This document shows positions 8,203-16,949 of a DNA stretch of 64,000 nt, piece by piece. Positions within the stretch are counted from its first letter, which is position 1. Each line of letters starts with the position of its first letter. Source of the DNA: Pseudideonella sakaiensis (GTDB lineage: Bacteria; Pseudomonadota; Gammaproteobacteria; Burkholderiales; Burkholderiaceae_C); NCBI RefSeq assembly GCF_001293525.1, contig NZ_BBYR01000085.1:16197-80196 (forward strand). The letters are read 5' to 3'. The position numbers and the translations under genes were made by a program. Below the pieces are notes generated by a model that ran no database searches, was not told the origin of the DNA, and worked only from the letters and a program-made list of their open reading frames with translations.

Positions 8203-10356
8203 ATGCCCCTGCCTGCACCGCCGCCGCTGCCGAGCCGCCCCGCCTCCTGCCGTGCCCTCCTCGCAGCCCTGATGCTGGCCGCGGCCAGCGCGGCCGCGCA
8301 GGTCCCGCTGGCCTCGCCGACCGCACGGCCCGCCGCGGAGCCCTTCGAGGAGACGCGGCACGGCCTGCGGCTGAGCGACCCCTACCGCTGGATGGAGGAT
8401 CCCGCACGCGAGGCCGAGCTGGTGGCCTGGCTGACCGCGGCCACGCGCGACGGCCAGGCCCGGCTGGCCGCACTGCCGCAGCGCGCCGCCTGGGTGGACA
8501 CGCTGCGCGCGGCGCTCGGCAGCGGCACCCGCTACGCCGACGTGCAGGAGGCCGGGGGCCGCCGCTTCGCACGCCGCACCGACCCCGGCGCCCAGACGGC
8601 CGTGCTGGTCGTGCGCGATGCCGCCGGCGAACGCGTGCTGTTCGACCCGGCGCAGGATCCGGGGCTCGCCATCCATGCGTATGCGCCGGCGCCGGACGGC
8701 CGCCATGTCGCGGTGCTGGCCGCGCGCGGCGGCTCGGAGATCGGCGAGGTGCGCTTCCTCGACACGGCCAGCGGCGCCGAGCGCGGCCAGCGCTTCGGGC
8801 CGATGTGGGGCGAGTTCCGCCCGCAATGGCTCGACGGCCGCCGGGTGGTGCTGACCCGGATGGGCGACGGCCGCGCCGGCGACCCGATGGAGACGATGCA
8901 GGCCCAGCTCACCACGCTGGGCGCGGACCCGGTGCCGGTGTTCGGCCAGGGCCAGCTCGGTGCCGCCGCCACCACGGCCCCGGAGTTCCCGGTGCTGCTG
9001 CAGCAGCCGGCCGGCCGCTGGACGCTGGGGCTGGCCGCCGGCGCCCGCGCCGATGCCCGCGTGATGGTGACGCCGACCGCGGCGCTGCAGGCCGGCCGCC
9101 CGCGCTGGCGGGCCCTCGCCGGCTACGAGGACCAGGTGACCGGCGCCACCGTGCTCGGCGACACGCTGTACCTGCTGAGCACGCGCACCCGGCCCGAGGG
9201 CGAGGTGCTCGCCGTGCGCCTGGACCCGCGCGGCCACGGTCGGCCGCGGCCGGTGTGGCACGCGCCGGGCCTGGCGCTGACCACGCTGGCGGCGACGCGC
9301 GACGGCGTCTACGTGGTCGGCATGCGGGACGGCGTGCACCGCCTGCTGCTGCTGCCAGGCGGCCGCGCACCGGCGCGCGCCGTGGCGCTGCCGGAGGAGG
9401 GGGCGATCGAGGCCCTGGGCAGCAGTGCGGACGGCCGCCGGCTGCTGTTCCCGCTGGCCGGCTGGACCCGGCCGCGCCGCTTCCATGCCGCTGAGGGCAC
9501 CCGCGTCACGCCGACGGCCTTCGTGTCCACCGCCTGGGCCGCCGCGGCGACGCTGGACATCCGGCGCGACGAGGCCGTCAGCGCCGACGGCAGCCGCGTG
9601 CCGATGGTGGTGATCCGGCGCGACGCAGCGCCGGGTCCGCAGGCCGTGCTGCTGGAGGCCTACGGCAGCTACGGCGAGCCCAGCACCGTGCCCGGCTACC
9701 TGCCGAGCCTGCTGGCCTGGGCCGTGCGCGGCCACACGCTGGCGCTGTGCGGCACGCGCGGCGGCAACGAGCGCGGGCGCGCCTGGCACGAGGCCGGGCG
9801 GGCCGCGGCCAAACCGAACGCCCATGCCGACTACCTGGCCTGCGCGCAGCGCCTGGTGGACACCGGCCGCACCGAGCCCGGCCGCCTCGCCGCCACCGGC
9901 ACCAGCGCCGGCGGCCTGCTGTCGCCGGTGGCCGCGCTGCAGCGGCCGGACCTGTTCTCGGTGATCGTGCCGCGGGTCGCGATCGCCAATGCGACGCGAC
10001 TGGAGGCGATGCGCAACGGCCCGAACCAGTTCGCGGAGATGGGCGACCCGCGCACCGAGGCGGGCTTCCGGGCGCTGGCGGCGCAGGATGCGGTGCTGGC
10101 CCTGCAGGCCGCCCCGCGCCTGCCGGACCTGTTCGTCACCGTCGGGCTGAACGACCAGCGCGTCGCGCCGTGGATGGGCGCCAAGTTCGCGGCCACGGCG
10201 CTGGCGCGCGACCAGCCGGGCCAGGTGACGATGCTGCGTGCCGACGCCGAGGCCGGCCACGGCATCGGCAGCATGGCCGACGGGCTGGTGCAGGAGTTCG
10301 CGGACACCTACACCTTCCTCGAGGCGCGGCTGCCGCCGGGGCCGGCCGCGCGCTGA
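8203..10356 (+). CDS. Secreted prolyl oligopeptidase-family serine peptidase (S9A)
   Basis: The 717-residue protein starts with a signal peptide (hydrophobic run ALLAALMLAAASAAAQ), so it is periplasmic or secreted. The middle is a beta-propeller region typical of S9A, with the N-terminal DPYRWMED motif. The C-terminal alpha/beta hydrolase domain shows the catalytic triad: Ser568 in GTSAGG, Asp651 in GLNDQR and His686 in EAGHGIGS. S9A enzymes cleave after Pro in short peptides. The gene stands alone, with inverted-repeat structure between it and the next gene on the other strand. Confidence 0.92.
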   Translation: MPLPAPPPLPSRPASCRALLAALMLAAASAAAQVPLASPTARPAAEPFEETRHGLRLSDPYRWMEDPAREAELVAWLTAATRDGQARLAALPQRAAWVDTLRAALGSGTRYADVQEAGGRRFARRTDPGAQTAVLVVRDAAGERVLFDPAQDPGLAIHAYAPAPDGRHVAVLAARGGSEIGEVRFLDTASGAERGQRFGPMWGEFRPQWLDGRRVVLTRMGDGRAGDPMETMQAQLTTLGADPVPVFGQGQLGAAATTAPEFPVLLQQPAGRWTLGLAAGARADARVMVTPTAALQAGRPRWRALAGYEDQVTGATVLGDTLYLLSTRTRPEGEVLAVRLDPRGHGRPRPVWHAPGLALTTLAATRDGVYVVGMRDGVHRLLLLPGGRAPARAVALPEEGAIEALGSSADGRRLLFPLAGWTRPRRFHAAEGTRVTPTAFVSTAWAAAATLDIRRDEAVSADGSRVPMVVIRRDAAPGPQAVLLEAYGSYGEPSTVPGYLPSLLAWAVRGHTLALCGTRGGNERGRAWHEAGRAAAKPNAHADYLACAQRLVDTGRTEPGRLAATGTSAGGLLSPVAALQRPDLFSVIVPRVAIANATRLEAMRNGPNQFAEMGDPRTEAGFRALAAQDAVLALQAAPRLPDLFVTVGLNDQRVAPWMGAKFAATALARDQPGQVTMLRADAEAGHGIGSMADGLVQEFADTYTFLEARLPPGPAAR

Positions 10357-10358
10357 GG

Positions 10359-10395
10359 CCGAGGCAGCCCGCGGGCCGTTGCCGCCGGGCCTCGG
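10359..10395. terminator. Bidirectional terminator-like inverted repeat between convergent genes
   Basis: Outer arms CCGAGGC (10359-10365) and GCCTCGG (10389-10395) enclose an inner palindrome GCCCGCGGGC (10367-10376). It sits in the 45-bp gap between two convergent genes. No T-run. Confidence 0.35.
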
Positions 10396-10401
10396 GGGTG
10401 C

Positions 10402-11508
10402 TCAGGACCGGAACAGCTTGTCCAGGCCCCAGTAGCCCCACCAGGTCGTCGTCGGCGACGAATCCAGGTTGGTCGCTTTCGCCTTCTTCAGCAGCCCGTC
10501 GATCAGCGGATCCTTGCTGGTGAAGTCGATCTCGCTCTGCACGATCATCCGCGACGCGGCGCGCTTGACCTGCTCGAGGTACTCGCAGCCCTTGTCGAAC
10601 TGCGACTGGCCGATCACCGCGTCCTGGTCGGTGAACATGTTGAGGAAGCGCATCTTGTCGCCGGTCAGCCCGGAGGCCAGCGTGACGGCGGCGATCAGCG
10701 GCACCTTGGTGACCGCCGGCTCCATCCACTTCGTGAAGGTGGCCCCCTTGCGCACCGCCCCGCGCTTCGAGGTCCGGTTGCCCCACAACTGCTGCGCACG
10801 CTGGCAGAACGCGGTGATGGTGCAGGACTCGGCATAGCGCCAGACCATCTTGTAGGCCGCGTCGATCACCGCCGCGATCGCGTCGACCGTGGCGGCACCA
10901 CCATACGTCGCCCAGTTCAGGCCGATCGACAGCGAACTGCGGGCGATGTCGTAGACGCCGTCCAGCAGCGCGCGGGACAGGCCGGCGTTGATCGCGCCGA
11001 CCAGGGTGTCCGGGTGCCCGGTGTTCAGCACCACGCCCTTGCTGGCCAGCCAGCTGCTGCTGCGCTCGACGAAGGCCGTGCCGGCCTTGACGAGGCCGCT
11101 GACCAGCGTGGAGCCGCCGCCGATGAAGGGCGCGAGGTCGGAGTAGACCATCTGCGCCACCCACAGCGCGATCTTCTTGACCTGCACGCCGACCTCGACG
11201 ATGTCGCCGAAGATGTCCTTGATCTTGGCCCAGAGCTGGCCGAGCAGCGACTCGGCCCAGGACTGCACCGATTTCCACAGCTTGCCCTGGGCCCCGGGAT
11301 CGCGCTGGGCCTGGATCGCGAACTGCACGATGTCGGTGGTCTGGTCCGGCAGCGCGATGTTGATTTCCTTGATGCCCGCCAGCGCCGTCGCCGAGCCGAG
11401 CGTGCCGGAGATGATGGTCTGCAGCAGCGGCGAGCTGTGCGTCGTCCCCTGCCAGAGGTAGAGGGCGCCGAGGCGGGCGTTCTGCAGGTCCTGCTGGCTG
11501 ATCGGCAT
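10402..11508 (-). CDS. Orphan protein of unknown function
   Basis: I do not recognise this 368-residue protein. The start is the ATG at 11508 (MPISQQDLQNARLG); there is no Sec or Tat signal. The sequence is rich in amphipathic and hydrophobic stretches (for instance KIALWVAQMVYSDLAPFIGGGSTL around residue 110) and has three Cys. The gene looks less GC-rich than its neighbours and uses more A/T-ending codons by eye, which fits later acquisition. It lies alone between the peptidase and soxB. A membrane-associated or secreted effector-like role is possible but unsupported. Confidence 0.65.
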   Translation of the reverse strand: MPISQQDLQNARLGALYLWQGTTHSSPLLQTIISGTLGSATALAGIKEINIALPDQTTDIVQFAIQAQRDPGAQGKLWKSVQSWAESLLGQLWAKIKDIFGDIVEVGVQVKKIALWVAQMVYSDLAPFIGGGSTLVSGLVKAGTAFVERSSSWLASKGVVLNTGHPDTLVGAINAGLSRALLDGVYDIARSSLSIGLNWATYGGAATVDAIAAVIDAAYKMVWRYAESCTITAFCQRAQQLWGNRTSKRGAVRKGATFTKWMEPAVTKVPLIAAVTLASGLTGDKMRFLNMFTDQDAVIGQSQFDKGCEYLEQVKRAASRMIVQSEIDFTSKDPLIDGLLKKAKATNLDSSPTTTWWGYWGLDKLFRS

Positions 11509-11645
11509 GGGCGTCGGGCTCGCGGAAGATCGGAGGCCGCATTCTGACGGGACCCCGCGCAGGCTGTACACCCTCGCCGGGCCTGCCCGGGCACGCCGCG
11601 GCGACGCACCGGTCTTCCGTCACGCCACCGGACGGCGCGGGCGTG

Positions 11646-13388
11646 TCAGCCGGCCGCCAGGCCCGGGTTTCCCGCCATCCCGATCAGCCGCGGCTGGTTC
11701 AGGCGGCGCGGGCGCACGCGGCCGCCGGGCTGCGCCTTCAGCCACGCCTCGACCAGCTCCCACACCGGCTTGACGCCGGGCACCTGGCGCGCTTCCTCGG
11801 CCACCGGGGCCCAGCCGGCCACCTTGTAGCGGCGGTCGGCTTCGATCGGCCGGCCGCCCAGGCGCATGTCCTGGATGCGCGAGCCCATCTTCTCGTCCGG
11901 TGCGATCGCGTAGCTCAGGCCGCCCACGCGGACCATGTCGCCGCCCTGCTGGTAGTAGGGGTCGGGGTTGAACAGGTTGTCGGCGACGTCCTCCAGGATG
12001 GTCTTGATCGTCGCGCCGGTCATCTCCGTCAGCGTCGCGTAGGGGTAGGTGATCGCGAGCTGGTCCATCATCAGCTCGCGCGTGATCGCCTCGCCCGGCA
12101 GCAGGCTGGTGCCCCAGCGGAAGCCGGGCGAGAACGCGATCTGGGCGCCCTGCACCTCCATCAGCGCGTCGCAGACCAGCTGGTCCCAGCTGCCATTGAA
12201 GTTGCCGCGGCGGTACAGCGTGCCGTCGCTCACCGCCAGGCGCTCGGCCAGCTTCGCCTCGTAGGGCGCGCGCACGCGCTGGATCAGCGCCTGCATCGCC
12301 GCATCCGGCACCAGCTGGTCGGCGAACACGGGCAGCAGGCGGTAGCGGTAGTCGACGAGGCGGCCGTCCTTCACCGAGAGGTCCATCACGCCGAGGAACT
12401 TGCCGTTGCTGCCGGCATTGGTGACCAGGGTCGTGCCGCCGGGGTTCTTCACCGGCACCGCGACCGGCACGCCGTCGTGGGTGTGGCCGCCGAAGACCAC
12501 GTCGATGCCGCGCACCCGGCTGGCCATCTTCAGGTCCACGTCCATGCCGTTGTGGCTCAGCACCACCACCAGCTGCGCGCCCTTGCCGCGCGCCTCGTCG
12601 ACCATCTCCTGCATCCGGTCGTCCTGGATGCCGAACTGCCAGTCCGCGACGAGGTAGCGCGGGTTGGCGATCGGGGTGTAGGGGAAGGCCTGGCCGATGA
12701 TCGCCACCGGCACGCCGTTGATTGGCCGGATCACGTAGGGCGCGAAGACCGGGTCGCCGAAGTCGGTGGTCTTGACGTTCTGCGCGACGAAGTCGACCTG
12801 CCCCTTGAAGTCCTTCTCGATGACTTCCTTGACCCGCTCCATGCCATAGGTGAACTCCCAGTGGCCGGTCATCACGTCCACGCCGAGCAGCTTGCAGGCA
12901 TCGACCATGTCCTGCGCGTTCGACCACAGGCTGGTGGCGCTGCCCTGCCAGGTGTCGCCGCCGTCCAGCAGCAGCGCGCCGGGACGGCCGGCCTTCAGCT
13001 GCTTCACCAGCGTGGCCAGGTGCGCGAAGCCGCCCACCTTGCCGTAGCGGCGCGACGCGGTCTCGAAGTCGAGGAAGGTGGTCGCATGGGCCAGCGCGGT
13101 GCCGGGGCGGATGCCGGCCTGCTTCAGCAGGTGCTCGCCGACCAGGTGCGGCAGCTGGCCGCGCATCGTGCCGACGCCGAGGTTCACGCTCGGCTCGCGG
13201 AAGCGGATCGGCAGCAGCTGCGCATGGCAGTCGGTCATGTGCAGCAGCGACATGTTGCCGAACGGCGGGAGGTCGTAGAGGCCGGCCTGGGCCGTGGCCG
13301 CGTCCGCCTCGGCGTGGCGGCCGAGCGCCATGCCGCAGGCGCCGGCGGCGGCCAGGACCTGCAGGAACTCGCGCTTCGAAAGAGACAT
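11646..13388 (-). CDS. soxB: Thiosulfohydrolase SoxB
   Basis: SoxB hydrolyses the sulfate group from SoxYZ-bound S-sulfonate in the periplasmic thiosulfate oxidation cycle, using a dinuclear Mn centre. The protein is 580 residues; the start at MSLSKREFLQVLAAAGA matches the family and gives a Tat-type KREFLQ signal. Metal-binding motifs are visible: DCHAQ, LDGGDTWQGS, the TGHWEF segment (GNHE-like) and GGHTHDG. The start codon lies just downstream of an operator-like sequence and a terminator, so soxB appears separable from soxCDYZAX. A TTG at 13400 is an alternative start. Confidence 0.96.
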   Translation of the reverse strand: MSLSKREFLQVLAAAGACGMALGRHAEADAATAQAGLYDLPPFGNMSLLHMTDCHAQLLPIRFREPSVNLGVGTMRGQLPHLVGEHLLKQAGIRPGTALAHATTFLDFETASRRYGKVGGFAHLATLVKQLKAGRPGALLLDGGDTWQGSATSLWSNAQDMVDACKLLGVDVMTGHWEFTYGMERVKEVIEKDFKGQVDFVAQNVKTTDFGDPVFAPYVIRPINGVPVAIIGQAFPYTPIANPRYLVADWQFGIQDDRMQEMVDEARGKGAQLVVVLSHNGMDVDLKMASRVRGIDVVFGGHTHDGVPVAVPVKNPGGTTLVTNAGSNGKFLGVMDLSVKDGRLVDYRYRLLPVFADQLVPDAAMQALIQRVRAPYEAKLAERLAVSDGTLYRRGNFNGSWDQLVCDALMEVQGAQIAFSPGFRWGTSLLPGEAITRELMMDQLAITYPYATLTEMTGATIKTILEDVADNLFNPDPYYQQGGDMVRVGGLSYAIAPDEKMGSRIQDMRLGGRPIEADRRYKVAGWAPVAEEARQVPGVKPVWELVEAWLKAQPGGRVRPRRLNQPRLIGMAGNPGLAAG

Positions 13389-13392
13389 ATCG

Positions 13393-13408
13393 ATAAGCAA
13401 ATACTGAT
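13393..13408. promoter_or_regulatory. Degenerate sox operator copy ahead of soxB
   Basis: On the soxB strand the sequence reads ATCAGTATTTGCTTAT, matching 13 of 16 positions of the perfect palindrome at 19800-19815. It ends 4 bp before the soxB ATG, so a bound regulator would block translation initiation DNA or a very short-leader promoter. Candidate site for the ArsR-family regulator of this cluster. Confidence 0.45.
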
Positions 13409-13420
13409 GTTCAGGGTCCG

Positions 13421-13443
13421 AAAAAGCCCGGCGGCGCCGGGCT
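13421..13443 (-). terminator. Rho-independent terminator between soxX and soxB
   Basis: On the minus strand a stem GCCCGGC / GCCGGGC with a 3-base loop (13426-13442) is followed immediately by five T (13425-13421). It lies after the soxX stop and ends 32 bp before soxB, so part of the sox transcript should stop before soxB. Confidence 0.75.
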
Positions 13444-13451
13444 GGGGCCGG

Positions 13452-14120
13452 TCATTGGTTGACCGGCGACTTCGGGTCGAGCAGCAGCGCCATGATGTGG
13501 CGCAGCTGCGTCTGGTCGAGGATGCGCTTGTGGCCGAAGCGCGGCATGTTCGAGCAGGCCGCGTAGGCCTTGCTGTTCCACAGCTTGCCCCAGGTGTACT
13601 CGACGATGGGCTGCGCCGCCGGCGCGGCCGGGTCGCTCACCCCGCGCAGCTTGCCGTACTGGTACAGGCTGGGCCCGATGGTGCCGAAGGAGATCTCCGC
13701 CTTCGAGATCTGGTGGCAGTTGTAGCAGTTGCCGCCGTTCGCCTTCGTGTCCGCGCTGGCGTCGGACCAGGTCATGCCGCGCCCGCTCTGGGCCAGCTTC
13801 TCGCCCTCGCGCCAGTCGCCGAGGTACTGGCCGTCGGCCGGCTTCGGGATCGAGGCCAGCGCTTCGGCCTCGATGCGCTTGGCCACCTCCGGCGCCGGCG
13901 GCCGGTCGCTGGAGCAGGCCTGCTGGCCGAGGTCCTGGTCGAGGCGATCGACCTTGGCGATGCCCTGGTCGCGGAAGCCGGCGCGGATCATCGCGGCCGC
14001 CTGCTGGTCGAGCTCCTGCGGGCTCGGCGTGGTGGCGCAGCCGCTGACGGCGGCCGCGGCCACGAGGGACGCGAGCACGGCGCGGGCCGGCACGCTGCGG
14101 GGAAGGATCGTGGTGCTCAT
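13452..14120 (-). CDS. soxX: Sulfur oxidation c-type cytochrome SoxX
   Basis: SoxX is the small cytochrome subunit of SoxAX, which joins thiosulfate to the SoxY cysteine. The 222-residue protein has one heme site, CYNCH (Cys132-Cys135-His136), and a likely distal Met in ACSNMPRFGH. The signal sequence ends in a lipobox-like VSGC with Cys28, so this SoxX may be a lipoprotein rather than a soluble periplasmic subunit. A 100-residue region between the lipobox and heme is longer than in compact SoxX proteins. It starts 7 bp after soxA. Confidence 0.94.
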   Translation of the reverse strand: MSTTILPRSVPARAVLASLVAAAAVSGCATTPSPQELDQQAAAMIRAGFRDQGIAKVDRLDQDLGQQACSSDRPPAPEVAKRIEAEALASIPKPADGQYLGDWREGEKLAQSGRGMTWSDASADTKANGGNCYNCHQISKAEISFGTIGPSLYQYGKLRGVSDPAAPAAQPIVEYTWGKLWNSKAYAACSNMPRFGHKRILDQTQLRHIMALLLDPKSPVNQ

Positions 14121-14127
14121 GCGGTCC

Positions 14128-14928
14128 TCAGCGCTTGATCGCCGGGGCGATCGACTCGGCGCCCTTGGCGTTGATGCCCATGTAGCTGCCGAGCGCGATC
14201 GTCAGCTCGGAGGCATAGCCCGGGTAGGGGAAGCGCTGCTGGCGGAAGCAGTCGTTCAGGCGCCGCTGCATGCTCCACAGCTCGCCGCTGGACACGCGGT
14301 AGGCGGGCCAGGCCGCGAAGCCGACACCGTCGCCCGGGTTCTTCGTCAGGTCGGGCAGGTCCTGCAGGCGGATGCGCTTGCCCGGCTCGCCATGGCAGGA
14401 CGCGCAGGAGAAGTCGTGCGAGCCGCCGCGGAAGAAGAAGGCGCGCTTGCCGAGCTCGTAGAAGCGCCGCTCCTCCGGGTGGCTGGTCGGCAGGTTCATC
14501 TTCAGGCCGCGCGACGCGGTCGAGATGTAGGCCACCAGGGCCTCCATGTTCGCCTGCTCGCCGCGGCCGAAGGGCGTGGCCGCGATGGCCGCGACGTCCA
14601 GCCCCTGCAGCCGTTCCATGCAGGTCAGCAGCCGCGACTCCAGGTCCTGCACGCGCTGGGTGTCGGGGAAGTAGCGGGGCAGCTCGACGAAGGCGCCCGC
14701 GACCACGCCGGGGCCCTTGCCGAGGTCGCAGGCCTGCAGCGACGCGTTCTTCGGCCCGCGGGCCTTCTTCCAGAGGTCCTCGCCCTTGGCCTCGAACAGC
14801 TCGGCCGGGTTGCCGTCCTCGAGCAGCTTGCGGTACTCCGCGATGCCGTCCGCCGCGCTCTTCGGCTGTTGCGCCAGCGTGACGGCGGTGCAGGCGGCCA
14901 GGGCCGCCGCGATCCATGTGCGCTTCAT
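14128..14928 (-). CDS. soxA: Sulfur oxidation c-type cytochrome SoxA (monoheme)
   Basis: SoxA is the catalytic subunit of SoxAX. The protein is 266 residues with a Sec signal (MKRTWIAAALAACTAVTLAQ). It has one heme motif CASCH (Cys175, Cys178, His179) and the active-site heme ligand Cys227 in RLNDCFRQQ, which becomes a persulfide in the enzyme family. Cys67 and Cys103 probably mark the remains of the lost N-terminal heme region, forming a disulfide as in monoheme SoxA proteins. Clear operon position between soxZ and soxX. Confidence 0.96.
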   Translation of the reverse strand: MKRTWIAAALAACTAVTLAQQPKSAADGIAEYRKLLEDGNPAELFEAKGEDLWKKARGPKNASLQACDLGKGPGVVAGAFVELPRYFPDTQRVQDLESRLLTCMERLQGLDVAAIAATPFGRGEQANMEALVAYISTASRGLKMNLPTSHPEERRFYELGKRAFFFRGGSHDFSCASCHGEPGKRIRLQDLPDLTKNPGDGVGFAAWPAYRVSSGELWSMQRRLNDCFRQQRFPYPGYASELTIALGSYMGINAKGAESIAPAIKR

Positions 14929-14991
14929 CGTCTCCTCGTCAGGCCGCGTGGCACGGCCGGTGGGGGCTCGCTCCCGCCCCGCGCGCCAGGG

Positions 14992-15303
14992 TCAGGAGAC
15001 CGTGGCCTCGTCGGTGCGGGTGTCGCCCTTGTTGTCCTTCCAGGTCACGGCGACCTTGTCGCCACTCTTCGCGCCCTTGAGGCTGAACTGCAGGAAGGGA
15101 TTCTTCGAGACCGCCGGGCCCCACTGGGCCGTCATCACGGGCTTGCCATTGTGGCTCGCGCTGACTTCCTGGATGAACCAGGCGGGGATCGTCTTGCCGG
15201 ACGCGTCCTTGCGCTGGCCGGTTTCCATCTCGTGGCTCATCAGGACGCGGACGGTGGCCTTGTCGCCGGCCATCTGGGCGCGGATGCGCATCGGGTCTGC
15301 CAT
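14992..15303 (-). CDS. soxZ: Thiosulfate oxidation carrier protein SoxZ
   Basis: The 103-residue SoxZ has no signal peptide and is expected to be exported together with SoxY as a complex. The sequence has the family-typical start MADPMRIRAQ and the region VLMSHEMETGQRKDASGKTIPAWFI. SoxZ stabilises SoxY and presents its carrier arm to the other Sox enzymes. It lies 55 bp downstream of soxY and 63 bp before soxA. Confidence 0.96.
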   Translation of the reverse strand: MADPMRIRAQMAGDKATVRVLMSHEMETGQRKDASGKTIPAWFIQEVSASHNGKPVMTAQWGPAVSKNPFLQFSLKGAKSGDKVAVTWKDNKGDTRTDEATVS

Positions 15304-15358
15304 GGTGCTCTCTCTTCGAAGGGGATGGATACGGTTCGGGATGCGGGTCGGCGCGGGC

Positions 15359-15814
15359 TCAGCCGCCGCAGCCGCCCAGCGTCACCTTGACTTCCTTCTG
15401 CGCGAACAGCACCTTGCCGTCGCCGGTCATCGCCACGGCATAGACGTTGGACGACTGCCCCATCTTCACGCGGGTCGAGAAGTTCGCGTCCACCGCGTCG
15501 CTGACGTCGAACATCGCGGCCAGCACGCTCGGGTTCTTCTCGACCAGCAGCATCACGCGCTTGACGCCCGCCGCCGTGGTCGCGACGCCGACCGGCACCA
15601 CCGCGCCGTTCTCGGCGATGTCCGGCCCGGTCAGCGTGACCTCCTTGCTCTCGACCGGCGCCGAGCCGCCGAGCGCCTTCATCAGCTCGGTCATCGACTT
15701 CGCCTCGAAGGCGTTCGACTGCCAGGCGGCCTGTGCCCCCAGCGGAAGCAGCCCGCCGGCGGCCATCAGGGCGGCCACGCGGGACGAATGCTGCAGAAAC
15801 TCTCGACGGATCAT
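15359..15814 (-). CDS. soxY: Thiosulfate oxidation carrier protein SoxY
   Basis: SoxY carries the sulfur intermediate on the Cys of its C-terminal swinging arm. The 151-residue protein ends in TLGGCGG with Cys149, the exact family motif. The start at MIRREFLQHSSRVAAL gives a Tat signal (RREFLQ) as expected for SoxY, which is exported folded with SoxZ. A 67-bp gap from soxD contains an AT-richer, palindromic stretch that resembles the cluster operator. Confidence 0.97.
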   Translation of the reverse strand: MIRREFLQHSSRVAALMAAGGLLPLGAQAAWQSNAFEAKSMTELMKALGGSAPVESKEVTLTGPDIAENGAVVPVGVATTAAGVKRVMLLVEKNPSVLAAMFDVSDAVDANFSTRVKMGQSSNVYAVAMTGDGKVLFAQKEVKVTLGGCGG

Positions 15815-15828
15815 GGGGGCACTCCAAT

Positions 15829-15844
15829 ATGCGCGCATGCTAAT
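15829..15844. promoter_or_regulatory. Possible sox operator copy ahead of soxY
   Basis: The plus strand reads ATGCGCGCATGCTAAT; 11 of 16 positions match the perfect palindrome at 19800-19815, and ATGCGCGCAT within it is itself palindromic. It lies 15 bp before the soxY start, in the soxD-soxY gap. Weak evidence on its own. Confidence 0.3.
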
Positions 15845-15881
15845 GAATGATCGGCGGCCCGGACACCCGGGCTTCCACGGG

Positions 15882-16949
15882 TCAGGGCTTCGCGGCGCCG
15901 GCGGCCAGCCAGCGCGCGAGGGCCCGGGCATCGCCTTCCGGCAGGGTCTGGGCCGGCATCGGGATCTGGCCCCAGACGCCCTGCCCGCCCGCGCGGATCT
16001 TGCCGAGCAGGTAGGCCTCGGCATCGCTCCTTCCGGCGTATTTTCCCGCAATCTCCTTGAAGCCCGGGCCGACGATGCGGTTGTCGGCGCCGTGGCAGGC
16101 GGTGCAGGCGTGCTTCTGGGCCAGCGCCAGCTGCGGCGCCGGGCCGGCGGCGGCCGCGGCGGCCACCGGCGCGGCCGCGCCCGCCGGCCGGGTGTCGACC
16201 CCGTGCTGCGCGCCGACGAGCCGGTTCTGCTCGGCCAGGTTGCCGTGCGCGCCGCGCGCATGGTCCGGCAGGATCGAGGCCACCTTCGGCTCGGTGGCGC
16301 AGTCGCGCATGCAGGCCACGCCGGCCGCATCGGGCCGGGCGGCCCGGCCGAGGCCGGCACCGGGCCACATCGCGTGCGCGGTCGTCACGCCGTTGCGGTT
16401 CGGCAGGCGCTGCTGCACCTCGGCGATGTTGCGGTCGGACATCACGTAGTCGTCCGGCAGCACCCCGCCCAGGTTCAGCAGGTAGGCGGTGACGGCATAG
16501 ACCTCCTCCACCGTCAGGCTCTTGGGCTGGTTCCAGGGCATGGCCCGGTTGATGTAGTCCCACAGCGTGGACACGCTGGAGACCTTCATCAGCGTCGTGC
16601 GGCCGGGGAAGCCCGGGTCGGTGAGCCGGGCGACGCGGCCGGTGCGCACGTCGTCCTTCGTGGTGCCGCCGACCAGCGGGCTGAACACCTCGTTGCTTTC
16701 GCCGAAGATGCCATGGCAGGACGCGCACTTGCCCTCCCACACCTCCATGCCCTTGGCCACCGAGCCGCTGCCCTTCGGCAGGCCCTTGAAATCGGGGCGC
16801 ACGTCGATGTCCCAGGCCTGCAGTTCCTTGGCGGTCGCCGGGCGACCGATGCCCGCGTAGCCCGCGGACGGGGCCGCGGCCTGCGCGAGCGCGCTGCCCG
16901 CGGCGGCGAGGACCAGCGCGGCCGCGGCGACGTCACGACAGCTGAACAT
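15882..16949 (-). CDS. soxD: Diheme cytochrome c subunit of sulfane dehydrogenase, SoxD
   Basis: SoxD passes electrons from the SoxC molybdenum subunit to the respiratory chain. The 355-residue protein has a signal peptide and two heme motifs: CASCH (Cys75-Cys78-His79) and CTACH (Cys282-Cys285-His286), joined by a long Ala/Pro-rich linker around residue 260. The start overlaps the end of soxC by 17 bp, consistent with coupled translation of the SoxCD pair. Length and domain order match the family. Confidence 0.94.
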   Translation of the reverse strand: MFSCRDVAAAALVLAAAGSALAQAAAPSAGYAGIGRPATAKELQAWDIDVRPDFKGLPKGSGSVAKGMEVWEGKCASCHGIFGESNEVFSPLVGGTTKDDVRTGRVARLTDPGFPGRTTLMKVSSVSTLWDYINRAMPWNQPKSLTVEEVYAVTAYLLNLGGVLPDDYVMSDRNIAEVQQRLPNRNGVTTAHAMWPGAGLGRAARPDAAGVACMRDCATEPKVASILPDHARGAHGNLAEQNRLVGAQHGVDTRPAGAAAPVAAAAAAGPAPQLALAQKHACTACHGADNRIVGPGFKEIAGKYAGRSDAEAYLLGKIRAGGQGVWGQIPMPAQTLPEGDARALARWLAAGAAKP

